Origin: CAZJCK01 sp964544635
GTDB lineage: Bacteria > Zixibacteria > MSB-5A5 > GN15 > FEB-12
NCBI GenBank assembly: GCA_964544635.1
Contig: CAZJCK010000072.1
Coordinates: 1 to 15,525, forward strand
DNA length: 15,525 bases
Direction: 5' to 3'
Shown here: one piece after another, positions 7,301 through 14,070 of the stretch
Position numbering within the stretch: position 1 is the first letter of the stretch
How the letters are laid out: each line of letters begins with the position of its first letter
Position numbers and translations under genes: made by a program
Notes under the pieces: model-generated
Seen by the model: the letters and a program-made list of their open reading frames with translations, nothing else
Database searches by the model: none
What the model was told of the DNA's origin: nothing

Positions 7301-7647
7301 TTGAATGTTCTTATTATAGGCGGCACGCGGTTCATGGGACCGCACCTGGTGCGGCGGTTGCAGGCCGACGGCCACCAGGTGACAGTGTTTCATCGCGGCG
7401 AGACGGCGAACGACGTCCCCGACGGTGCGGCGGAGATTCTCGGCGATCGAGCGCGGCTGACCGACTTTGCGAATGAGGTTCATGCCGTCAATCCTGAAGT
7501 GGTCGTCGACATGATGCTGGCGACCGAATCGGAAGCGCGCCAGGTGGTCGATGTATTCGGTGATGCGGTGCGACGGATAGTGCCGGCGTCGAGTTGTGAT
7601 GTGTATCAGAATTTTGGATTGCTTATCGGTTCGGAGACAGGGCCCGG
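7301..7647 (+). pseudogene. NAD-dependent epimerase/dehydratase, N-terminal fragment
   Basis: The sequence opens with a TTG start (AAAGGA 8 nt upstream) and encodes about 115 residues of an extended short-chain dehydrogenase/epimerase. Visible features are the Rossmann nucleotide motif NVLIIGGTRFMGPHLVRRL (GGxxFxG), the second-strand HRGE, a GDRARLTDF segment, VVVDMM, and the ASSCDVY strand that normally precedes the catalytic region. Family members are about 320-340 residues, but here homology stops at about 7640-7648, at LLIGSETGP. The frame then runs 29 codons of arginine/proline-rich non-homologous peptide to a TGA at 7733-7735, because it has entered an S41 peptidase gene in the wrong frame. 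The promoter-proximal part looks intact; the catalytic YxxxK region is absent, so no enzyme activity is expected. Confidence 0.8.
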
Positions 7648-8106
7648 ATCGAGGCGGCGTACTGGAGTTCGCGCCAGTATATCCCGACATATGCCGCCTG
7701 GGGGCGCGCCCAGGGCTGGTATGAGGGCGGCCTGACCGGCAGCGTGCAACCGTCCGACGGTCCCCGCTTTCTCGGGCCGCTGGTGGTGCTGACCGGACCG
7801 TACACCTTCAGCGCCGCTGAAGATTTTGTGGTGCCGCTGGACTATGCTGATCGCGCCGTGTTTGTCGGCGACACCACCGGTGGCTCGACCGGTCAGCCGC
7901 TCATGATGTTGTTGCCGGGGGGCGGCAGTTTTCGAGTCTGCACCAAGCGCGACCGCTATCCCGACGGCCGTGAGTTTTGCGGGTTCGGGATTGCGCCGGA
8001 CACCGTGGTGCTGCCGACGGTCGAGGATGTGCGCGAAGATCGCGATCCGGTGATGGAGGCGGCGGTGGCGGCGATTGCGGACTGGGAGAAGTACGGTCGC
8101 AAATAG
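7640..8106 (+). pseudogene. S41-family peptidase, C-terminal fragment
   Basis: The frame beginning about 7640 encodes the end of an S41 (C-terminal-processing/tricorn-like) serine peptidase: RIEAAYWSSRQYIPTY, then LVVLTGPYTFSAAEDFVVPL with the catalytic serine codon at 7810-7812, VGDTTGGSTGQPL, LPGGGSF, and GIAPDTVVLPT, ending naturally at TAG 8104-8106. The N-terminal half of the protein and any signal peptide are missing. A GTG at 7744 could start a 120-codon frame but it lies inside the domain and has no ribosome-binding site. In frame upstream there is a stop at 7597-7599. The fragment is joined out of frame to the epimerase fragment. Confidence 0.8.
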
Positions 8107-8135
8107 TCATCGGTACGGCCTGGCCTAAGAAAATC

Positions 8136-8190
8136 GTTGTCCCTTCGCTGTTTTTGGCCTACCTAAAGGCGGCGCGAAACGTGGGACAAC
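8136..8190 (+). promoter_or_regulatory. Inverted repeat that could mask the glycosyltransferase start
   Basis: GTTGTCCC (8136-8143) and GGGACAAC (8183-8190) are perfect 8-bp complements around a 39-nt loop. The right arm contains the only purine-rich ribosome-binding candidate (GGGA) and ends 3 nt before the GTG at 8194, so pairing would hide the start. Confidence 0.35.
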
Positions 8191-8193
8191 ACT

Positions 8194-10209
8194 GTGACAA
8201 GAACGCACACTTTCTACATAGCGGCAACGGTGATCCTATTACTGGTCTGCCTGCGGTTTGTCAATCTGACGGTTGACCCGCCGTTGTACCAGGTGGGGCA
8301 CGGCCAGTCGCAACTGACCGATCCCTATCATCTCACCCACGCGGCGCGCAACGCTGCCCTTTTCGACGACTGGCATCCATTCGATTTCCATCGCTGGGAT
8401 GTGTTCAAGAACTCGCTGGTATCGGGAGCAGTGTATCTGTTGTTCTCGGTGGGCGGGGTGTCGCGACTGACCGCGAATCTCGCCGCCGTGCTGCTGAGTA
8501 CGTCGGGGCTGTTGCTCTTCCTCCTGGCTTTGTGGCGCCGGCGCGAGCGCTGGGAAGTGGTGGTCGCGGCACTGATTATCTTCATCAACAACTCGCTGTT
8601 CTTCTACGGTCGGATGCCGTACCTCGAAAACGGTTTGATCTTCATCGCCGGCTTGCTGTTCTACCTGTTCATCCGTTTCCATGACAGGCTTTGGGGGCAA
8701 CTGGTGGTCGGCCTGCTGATTGCGCTGGCGGCGCTGGCCGGGAAGGCGTTTGGCCTGCTGCTGATCGTGCCGGTGCTGCTGGGACTGTTGTATCGGTACC
8801 GGGCGGCATCACTGCTGCCGTCGCTTGCGGTAATCGGCGGCGCTGTTGTCGGCGGCGCGACCTACCTGCTGCTGTTTTATGGTACCGACTTTTCGATTTT
8901 GACCAGCTATGTCGGTGAGCAAACGACCGGCATTTACGGCGGACCACCCGGGTTTACGTCGATACCGAATTTCTTCCGCACCCTCGTGACTTATGGCGGT
9001 GAGGCCGGCTTGTGGCGGTTCAGCCCGTTCTTCATGGTGCTCATTTCCCTGAGCATCGTGGTTGCACTGCTGACACTGCCGTGGAAAGACGCACCCTCGG
9101 ACTCGCATCTGCCGATCATAGTCGCGCTGGCGTGGGTGGGGATCGGTATGGCGGCGCTGTCGCCGTTTCAGTACCGCCCGATGCGCTACGCCCTGTTCCT
9201 GCTGCCGGCAGCGGCGACGGTGGTGGCGTATGCGATACGAGTGTGTGCAGAGCGCCGGGTGAAACTGTCGCTAGAGCCGAGATGGCTGATTGTGGCGATC
9301 CTGTTCCCTGTCTGGTACCTGATCGTGCAACTGCGCATGCAGCCGGCGGAGATCTTTACCAAGTTCACGACCGGTGCCGAATTTGTGTATGTCGCCCTGC
9401 TGTTCGCCGTGCTCATCACGCTGATGCTCTTTCTCTGGCTGCTGCGCGAGCGCACCGTTGCCGGCCGCCGACTGCTCTTGTGGCCGCTGGTGCTGTTGCT
9501 GGCGGCACTGACCGTGCTGCAGGGCTCGTACCTCTATCGCGGCCTGTGGCAGTCAGGCTACCAGATCGAGCAGTACAATCGCGATCTCGCAGACATCATC
9601 TCGCCGGGAGCGGTGGTAACCGGACCGTACATGCCGGTGATGACAATCAACACCGACATCCAGGGCGTGATCTACCAGTTTGGGCTGGCCAGCAAGGAAG
9701 ACGACCTGGTGCCGCGGTTCGGCATTACCCATGTCCTGGCGGAATCCGATAACTGGAAAATAGCCATGCGCGACTTTCCGGTCTTCCGATCGGCGGTACA
9801 GGTCTCCAACCTGATGCTTCGCGACCAGGAGATCGGGTTGTTTCGGCTGGCCGATCTTTTGGTTCCGCCGAGCGAGTATGAGCAGGCGCAGATCGACATG
9901 GTGGCGCGACGCTTCGATTCGGCGCTGGTACATTTTCAGTCGTTCGTTCGCAGCCACCCGAAAAACCTGATCGCCCAGACCGGCCTGGTGCGCGGGCTGG
10001 CGTCGGCCGGGCAGCTGGGTGATGCCATCGTTATGGCCCAGTCGATGGGGGAGCGACATCCGGACAACTACTACGTACAGTCGTTCTGCGAGGGATTCTT
10101 TCGTCGTGTCTACCAGGCGGAGGGGGATCGGATAGCGCTGGGATTGGCCGACAAGTTTGCCGAGCGGGCGCTCGAGATCAACCCGCACATACAATTGTGG
10201 CAACGGTAA
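8194..10209 (+). CDS. Integral-membrane glycosyltransferase, GT39/ArnT-like, with TPR-like C-terminus
   Basis: The 671-residue product has an N-terminal transmembrane helix (about 7-25), a non-membrane loop carrying TDPYHLTHAARN and HPFDFHRWDVFKNSL (42-75), and roughly ten further hydrophobic helices to about residue 445. This layout, with FFYGRMPYLENGL at 136-148 and RPMRYALFLLPA at 328-339, resembles polyprenyl-phosphate-dependent mannosyl/aminoarabinose transferases (PMT/GT39, ArnT-like). These transfer sugars from lipid carriers to proteins or lipids at the outer face of the inner membrane. Residues about 455-555 look like a soluble domain, and 560-665 is helical with TPR-like repeats (ARRFDSALVHFQSFVRSHPK, then AGQLGDAIVMAQSMGERHPD). 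The acceptor is unknown. It starts with GTG and a weak ribosome-binding site. A family call from fold and motifs only. Confidence 0.75.
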   Translation: MTRTHTFYIAATVILLLVCLRFVNLTVDPPLYQVGHGQSQLTDPYHLTHAARNAALFDDWHPFDFHRWDVFKNSLVSGAVYLLFSVGGVSRLTANLAAVLLSTSGLLLFLLALWRRRERWEVVVAALIIFINNSLFFYGRMPYLENGLIFIAGLLFYLFIRFHDRLWGQLVVGLLIALAALAGKAFGLLLIVPVLLGLLYRYRAASLLPSLAVIGGAVVGGATYLLLFYGTDFSILTSYVGEQTTGIYGGPPGFTSIPNFFRTLVTYGGEAGLWRFSPFFMVLISLSIVVALLTLPWKDAPSDSHLPIIVALAWVGIGMAALSPFQYRPMRYALFLLPAAATVVAYAIRVCAERRVKLSLEPRWLIVAILFPVWYLIVQLRMQPAEIFTKFTTGAEFVYVALLFAVLITLMLFLWLLRERTVAGRRLLLWPLVLLLAALTVLQGSYLYRGLWQSGYQIEQYNRDLADIISPGAVVTGPYMPVMTINTDIQGVIYQFGLASKEDDLVPRFGITHVLAESDNWKIAMRDFPVFRSAVQVSNLMLRDQEIGLFRLADLLVPPSEYEQAQIDMVARRFDSALVHFQSFVRSHPKNLIAQTGLVRGLASAGQLGDAIVMAQSMGERHPDNYYVQSFCEGFFRRVYQAEGDRIALGLADKFAERALEINPHIQLWQR

Positions 10210-10218
10210 GCACCAAGT

Positions 10219-10250
10219 AAAAAAGCGCCTCCCCCCTCGGGAAGCGCTTT
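10219..10250. terminator. Bidirectional rho-independent terminator
   Basis: AAAGCGC (10222-10228) pairs with GCGCTTT (10244-10250) and, after one C/A mismatch, TCCC pairs with GGGA around a 5-nt loop. The minus strand then reads six T (10224-10219), suiting the response regulator that ends at 10281; the plus strand has three T, and the site lies 10 bp after the glycosyltransferase stop. Confidence 0.85.
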
Positions 10251-10280
10251 ACCCACCAAACTGTGCTTTTTCGCACCCAA

Positions 10281-11660
10281 CTATTCTTCGTCGGCCATAG
10301 CCTGCTCGATGTCGTATTTCTTGATCTTATCGAACAGCGTAGTGTAATCGATCTTGAGTGTCCGCGCCGCTTTACGTTTGTTGCCGCGGACCTGCTTGAG
10401 GATGCGTATGATGGTTGCCTTCTCGGCCCGCGCCTGGGCGGCGGCCCCGATCTCCTTGAGGCCGGCCCCTTCGCGCAGACGGATCTCGTCGTCGCGGCGC
10501 AAACGGATGGCCAGGTGATCGGGCGTGATCTTCTTGCCCTCGGCGAGGATGACGGCACGCTCGATGGTGTTCTCCAGTTCGCGGACATTGCCCGGCCAGT
10601 GATACTTCTCCATCAACTCGGCCGCCTTCTTCGACAGTTCCTTCACCGGCTTGTTCATCTCGAGACAGAACTTGGTGATGAAGTGGCCTGACAGCTCGGC
10701 GACATCGTCGACCCGGTCGCGCAGCGGCGGGATCTGGATCGGGAATACCGAGAGACGGTAGTACAGGTCCTCGCGGAAGCGCTTCTGGCGGATCAGTTCG
10801 TTGAGATCCATGTTAGTGGCGGCGATGACCCGGACGTCGACATCGACCGTCTTCGTCCCGCCCAACCGTTCAAAGTTCTTTTGCTGCAACACGCGCAGCA
10901 GCTTGGCCTGCAGCGACATTTCCATATCGCCGATTTCGTCGAGGAAGATGGTGCCGGTGTGGGCGATCTCGAACTTACCCATCTTACGGGCATGGGCGCC
11001 GGTAAAGGCGCCTTTCTCGGAGCCGAACAGTTCATTCTCGAGCAGTTCGCGCGGGATGGCGGCGCAGTTGATGGCGAGGAACGGTTTGTCCTGGCGCAGC
11101 GACAGCTTGTGGATGGCGCGGGCAAACAGCTCCTTACCGGTGCCCGATTCGCCCTGCAAAAGGACTGAGGCATCGGACTTGGAGACTTTCGAAATCAGCT
11201 CGCCGATTTCGATCATCTTGGCGTTCTTACCGATAATTTCGGAGAAGCCCTCGCGGTTTTCGATCTCTTCGCGCAGGAGGGTGTTCTCGGCCATGAGTCG
11301 ACGGTTCTCAAGGGCGCGGCCGACCAGGTAGGTGAGGTGGTCGGTATCGAACGGTTTGGTCAGGAAATCGTAGGCGCCTTTTTTCATCGCCTCGACGGCG
11401 TCCTCGATGGTACCGTAGGCGGTCATGACGATGACCGAGGTGTCGAGATCGGCGTTCTTGGCTTCGGAAAGGACTTCGAGGCCGGAAATATCGGGCATGC
11501 GGAGGTCGGTGACGACCACGTCGTACGACTTGTTCTTGACCAGTTCGATCGCCTTCAAGCCGTCAGGGGCCGAGTCGACCCGGTACCCTACATCGGTGAG
11601 GGTTTCGGTCAACATATTGCGCATCGAATCTTTGTCGTCGACAACCAGAATGCTCGCCAT
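10281..11660 (-). CDS. Sigma-54-dependent response regulator, NtrC family
   Basis: The 459-residue product has three domains. A receiver (1-118) shows acidic DD at 8-9, phospho-acceptor Asp52 in VVVTDLRMPD, Thr80 and Lys102 in FLTKPF. A sigma-54-interacting AAA+ domain (about 140-365) shows Walker A GESGTGKE (170-177), GAFTGA (217-222), which contacts sigma-54, Walker B FLDEIGD (239-245) and the arginine-finger region FREDLYYRL. A Fis-type helix-turn-helix is at about 415-449 (RGNKRKAARTLKIDYTTLF). It should activate transcription from -24/-12 promoters after phosphorylation. The ATG at 11660 starts exactly at the receiver domain and has GGGAG upstream. No sensor kinase is in the window, so its partner and targets are unknown. 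Confidence 0.95.
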   Translation of the reverse strand: MASILVVDDKDSMRNMLTETLTDVGYRVDSAPDGLKAIELVKNKSYDVVVTDLRMPDISGLEVLSEAKNADLDTSVIVMTAYGTIEDAVEAMKKGAYDFLTKPFDTDHLTYLVGRALENRRLMAENTLLREEIENREGFSEIIGKNAKMIEIGELISKVSKSDASVLLQGESGTGKELFARAIHKLSLRQDKPFLAINCAAIPRELLENELFGSEKGAFTGAHARKMGKFEIAHTGTIFLDEIGDMEMSLQAKLLRVLQQKNFERLGGTKTVDVDVRVIAATNMDLNELIRQKRFREDLYYRLSVFPIQIPPLRDRVDDVAELSGHFITKFCLEMNKPVKELSKKAAELMEKYHWPGNVRELENTIERAVILAEGKKITPDHLAIRLRRDDEIRLREGAGLKEIGAAAQARAEKATIIRILKQVRGNKRKAARTLKIDYTTLFDKIKKYDIEQAMADEE

Positions 11661-11785
11661 GGCGATCTTTCTCCCGTACTGTTGAAATCTATCGGACTTA
11701 CGCCATATATCGGCGGTATGAGAATTCGGTAAAGGGATCCGGCTGCGCAAATATGGGACAGATCCAATAGGCCTGCACAGCGGCC

Positions 11786-11794
11786 TTTATAGCA
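11786..11794 (-). promoter_or_regulatory. Possible extended -10 promoter for the response regulator
   Basis: The minus strand reads TGCTATAAA (11794-11786), an extended -10 (TG-n-TATAAA), with no clear -35. Transcription from here would give a leader of about 120 nt before the ATG at 11660. Confidence 0.3.
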
Positions 11795-11823
11795 GTATTG
11801 TGGGAGCTCTTCGGTGACTGTAG

Positions 11824-11864
11824 CCCGGAATCTCAATACGCCGAAGGCGGAGCAGTGGTCCGGG
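11824..11864. repeat. Hairpin related to the one at 11898-11938
   Basis: CCCGGA (11824-11829) pairs with TCCGGG (11859-11864), and CGCC (11839-11842) with GGCG (11846-11849) around loop GAA. It shares with the next hairpin an AATCTC box after the left arm and a central CGCC/GGCG tip, suggesting two members of one palindromic element family. Confidence 0.45.
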
Positions 11865-11885
11865 GGGAAGAATGATAAGACAGCT

Positions 11886-11983
11886 TGGTCTGTGTAAGTC
11901 GAAATCTCGAGCCGCCCGAGGCGGCGTAGAGTTTCGACAGGAAAAAAGAAACCCGCCGCCAGAGCGGTGGGCCACACAGACCA
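11886..11983. repeat. 98-bp element with 10-bp perfect terminal inverted repeats enclosing two hairpins
   Basis: TGGTCTGTGT (11886-11895) and ACACAGACCA (11974-11983) are perfect complements. Inside lie hairpin 11898-11938 (GTCGAAA/TTTCGAC, then CTC/GAG, then GCCGCC/GGCGGC with loop CGA) and hairpin 11952-11971. As RNA or single-stranded DNA the whole forms a three-way junction. No target-site duplication is evident at the borders, so a MITE is possible but not shown. Confidence 0.55.
11942..11971 (-). terminator. Terminator of the phosphatase-like gene
   Basis: On the minus strand CCCACCGC pairs with GCGGCGGG (one A/C mismatch) around loop TCTG, followed by a T-rich tail TTTCTTTTTT (11951-11942). 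It lies 56 bp after the stop codon at 12027. Confidence 0.7.
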
Positions 11984-12026
11984 GAAGGGGCAGATCGGAG
12001 GTCTGTCGCCCCGCATGTAAGCAGAA

Positions 12027-13352
12027 TCAGTTGACTGTCTTGGGATCGCGGCCGAAGAGCGTCATGTACATCAGCCGGTAGATATCGGTGTTGTCGACAT
12101 TGGTCGGCAGCAGCGCGGCGTTGAGACCGTGGGCGCGGGCGATGATCGAGCCGGCGACATCGTCGTAGCAGGACCAGGCGACGGCGAAGTGCAGCTCGGT
12201 GCCGAAGCGGTCGGGTTTGGCGACATACGACATACCACCCGTCCCCCCCACACCGTCGAGCGGCGCGCCGTTGTCGGACTTTGACGGCAGTGGCTGCTCG
12301 AACTGCTCATGGTCGCGAATCGATACAACCTGCATACCGCCGGCGTCGGAATCGGCCGCCGTGACCAGCAAGGTGTTGGGGTTGTCGTCGATGAAAGCCA
12401 TCACCACGCCGATCGCCTGGTCGGCGCGGCGCATCGCTTCGAAAGTACCGTCGGCATTATTCGAGTTGGCGAAATTGTCGGTTCCTTCTTCCTCCACAAC
12501 CATAATGAAATGCTTGTCGCGCGCCGAGAGGAGTTTGAGGGCGACCTCGGTCATTTCGGCAATAGTCGGAGCGTCGGGCCAGTACAGCGGCAGGCCATCA
12601 TCGCGCAACCGTTCCTCCGCCCGGGCATTGAAGGTGTTGCCGGCGGCAAAGACACCGAGGACGAGCGAATCGTCGGGGGTGAGCGCAAACAGTTCGTCTC
12701 GCGTGTAGATAACTTTATAGCCAAGCGCTCTGGCGGTATCGATCAGGTTCTGACCGTCGCTGCGACGACCATCTTCGGCAAACCGGCCCGCTGTACCTTT
12801 CGGCAAGAGGAATGCTTCGCCCCCGGACATGATGATATCGACGCCACTGCGGATGATCGAGGATGAAATTGTGTCGGTCATGCTCCGTTTCTCGGCCGAG
12901 GCGGCGAAGACGCCGGTGCCCGGCTCGCAGATGTGGCCGGAATTGATGATAGCGGTGGGGTGGCCGGCGCGGTGCGCCTCGATGAGGATGCTGCAGTCGG
13001 CGCCCGAGAGAGCTTTTATCGGTTGCGACGGTTTGCTGCCGTAGTAATCGAACGGCACCTTGACACCGAAGGCATGGATGGTGGCGCCGCCGTTGGACGA
13101 GGCGTTGGACGAATTGAGCAAATGAGTTCGATACAGCCCCATGTGACTCATGCGATCCCAGTTCGAGGAACTGTCCGGACCGTACTCGAATATGCGCAGG
13201 GCGCCCCACATGGCGGCCCCGGAACCGTCCGGATGTATGAACACGACATTGCCGGCGGGATAGGTCGTGTCGTCGGCCTGACTCGTCGATAGAATAAGCG
13301 CTGCTGCCACCAGGATGGCGGCTCCAAGTATCACTGCCAAAGTCTTATGCAT
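12027..13352 (-). CDS. Secreted alkaline-phosphatase-fold protein with altered metal ligands
   Basis: The 441-residue product has a Sec signal peptide (cleavage after A26 of TSQA) and the alkaline phosphatase superfamily layout: NVVFIHPDGSG (Asp42, equivalent to Asp51 of E. coli PhoA), SSNGGAT (85-91, the nucleophile region), SGGEAFLLP, MVVEEEGTDNF (283-294) and LLVTAADSDAGGM (328-340). By hand alignment Glu322, Asp327 and Asp369 of PhoA are retained as Glu287, Asp292 and Asp334, but zinc ligands His331 and His370 become Asn296 and Ser335, and His412 appears to be Arg382. It may therefore be an enzyme with a different metal site or substrate. GAGGAG lies 8 nt before the ATG. It is probably monocistronic, with its own promoter and terminator. 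Confidence 0.85.
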   Translation of the reverse strand: MHKTLAVILGAAILVAAALILSTSQADDTTYPAGNVVFIHPDGSGAAMWGALRIFEYGPDSSSNWDRMSHMGLYRTHLLNSSNASSNGGATIHAFGVKVPFDYYGSKPSQPIKALSGADCSILIEAHRAGHPTAIINSGHICEPGTGVFAASAEKRSMTDTISSSIIRSGVDIIMSGGEAFLLPKGTAGRFAEDGRRSDGQNLIDTARALGYKVIYTRDELFALTPDDSLVLGVFAAGNTFNARAEERLRDDGLPLYWPDAPTIAEMTEVALKLLSARDKHFIMVVEEEGTDNFANSNNADGTFEAMRRADQAIGVVMAFIDDNPNTLLVTAADSDAGGMQVVSIRDHEQFEQPLPSKSDNGAPLDGVGGTGGMSYVAKPDRFGTELHFAVAWSCYDDVAGSIIARAHGLNAALLPTNVDNTDIYRLMYMTLFGRDPKTVN

Positions 13353-13390
13353 ACAAACTGCTCCTCAGGTTCGATCATTTTCCGGCGGTA

Positions 13391-13419
13391 ATACTGCCCT
13401 GAAATCCCGACCGAGTCAA
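13391..13419 (-). promoter_or_regulatory. Possible promoter of the phosphatase-like gene
   Basis: On the minus strand TTGACT (13419-13414) is followed after 17 bp by CAGTAT (13396-13391). The -35 is strong (5 of 6), the -10 poor; the leader would be about 33 nt. Confidence 0.4.
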
Positions 13420-13441
13420 GTTAGGAAATGATGAGGGCGGC

Positions 13442-14065
13442 TTATCTGACACGTTCCTGGCGGTAGGTTTGACAGTAGCGCAACGACACCCAGCGCTCGA
13501 TGGCCGGACCGAAGATTGGCGGGCCGGTCTGGACCAGGAGTTTGTAGTGTCCATAGCGTAGCTTTTTGGCCAGCAGCGGACGGATCAGGCCGCCGGCGTT
13601 GTCGACGAGGTTGATGGCGACAAAGCACTCGGCATCGTCGATGAAGAAGCGCAGGACGGTTTGGCCGGCTTTGGGTGGCAGCGGCGGTTCATCGACCCAC
13701 GTCGAGTCGAGCCAGTCGGCCTGGATGAGGGTGAACATGCTGTCGGAGGCGACAATGCCTGGTTCGGCCCAGACGACATCCCAGTAGCCGGAGGCAGGGT
13801 CCATTTGTTCTTCCGGGTTGACTTTTGAGGGTCCGCCACAGGAGGTGAGGAGGAGCGTCGTTAATACAGATGCGATGGCTGCGAATAGGAAATGAAGACT
13901 GGATTCCCGCTTTCGCGGGAATGACGTGGTAGGGGGCGGGAATGACATGGTGCCGGACGGGAATGACGTGGTGGCGGGCGGGAATGACATGGTGCCGGAC
14001 GGGAATGACGTGGTAGGGGGCGGGAATGACGTGGCGGGGGTGATCGCTCTCGGTGACAGCTGCAT
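13442..14065 (-). CDS. Small lipoprotein with repeat-expanded N-terminus and FlgD-like segment
   Basis: The 207-residue product contains a lipoprotein signal late in the sequence: RKRESS, a hydrophobic core (about 57-73), then lipobox L-T-S-C with Cys76 and GGPSK. Residues 12-50 are a heptapeptide repeat (TSFPPPT, TSFPSGT, MSFPPAT and variants) encoded by the 21-bp tandem repeat, so the signal peptide n-region is abnormally long. The ATG at 14065 is supported by GGAG 9 nt upstream and by lying 5 bp after the preceding stop, which suggests coupling; internal ATGs at 13990 and 13948 are alternatives without ribosome-binding sites. The mature part carries CFVAINLVDNAGGLIRPLLA then RYGHYKLLV, resembling the start of a FlgD-type Ig-like domain. 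Function unknown. Confidence 0.78.
   Translation of the reverse strand: MQLSPRAITPATSFPPPTTSFPSGTMSFPPATTSFPSGTMSFPPPTTSFPRKRESSLHFLFAAIASVLTTLLLTSCGGPSKVNPEEQMDPASGYWDVVWAEPGIVASDSMFTLIQADWLDSTWVDEPPLPPKAGQTVLRFFIDDAECFVAINLVDNAGGLIRPLLAKKLRYGHYKLLVQTGPPIFGPAIERWVSLRYCQTYRQERVR
13903..13922. repeat. Dispersed-type palindrome (dRS3-like)
   Basis: ATTCCCGC (13903-13910) and GCGGGAAT (13915-13922) are a perfect 8-bp inverted repeat with loop TTTC, followed by GAC. It matches the widespread ATTCCC...GGGAAT repeats (dRS3-like in Neisseria) that often read through as FPRKRES in coding sequence, as here. Confidence 0.75.
13917..14040. repeat. 21-bp tandem repeat, about six copies, in frame inside a lipoprotein gene
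   Basis: Units of exactly 21 bp, each starting GGGAATGAC, begin at 13917, 13938, 13959, 13980, 14001 and 14022; the last is partial. Copies 2 and 4 are identical, as are copies 1 and 5. The first unit starts inside the right arm of the palindrome at 13903-13922, so the array seems to have grown from it. Because 21 is a multiple of 3 the frame stays open, giving heptapeptide repeats. Confidence 0.95.
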
Positions 14066-14070
14066 CTTGC

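Larger units (their letters stand above)
11661..12026. other. Structure-rich intergenic region between phosphatase-like gene and response regulator
   Basis: This 366-bp stretch has no credible gene; open frames crossing it have random composition. Reading on the minus strand, it contains a hairpin (11987-12012), the terminator of the phosphatase-like gene (11942-11971), a long hairpin (11898-11938), a 10-bp inverted repeat enclosing the last two (11886-11983), another hairpin (11824-11864), an extended -10 (11786-11794) and the response-regulator leader. Confidence 0.7.

Noticed and set aside
7744..8106. GTG-started 120-codon frame as a complete small gene
   Set aside because: It begins inside the S41 domain, and homology extends upstream in frame to about 7640; it is a fragment.
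8691..9752. Long alternative-frame and antisense frames across the glycosyltransferase gene
   Set aside because: High-GC shadows with Ala/Arg/Gly-rich sequence; the main frame has consistent membrane topology.
11886..11983. Insertion-sequence remnant or MITE
   Set aside because: Perfect terminal inverted repeats are present but no flanking target duplication or transposase trace is visible; kept only as an alternative explanation.
11609..12016. 135-codon minus-strand frame crossing the hairpin-rich region
   Set aside because: It reads through a terminator and several inverted repeats and overlaps the start of the response regulator out of frame; composition is not protein-like.
13917..14040. 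CRISPR array
   Set aside because: Units are contiguous 21-mers with no unique spacers and no cas genes nearby; it is a coding tandem repeat.
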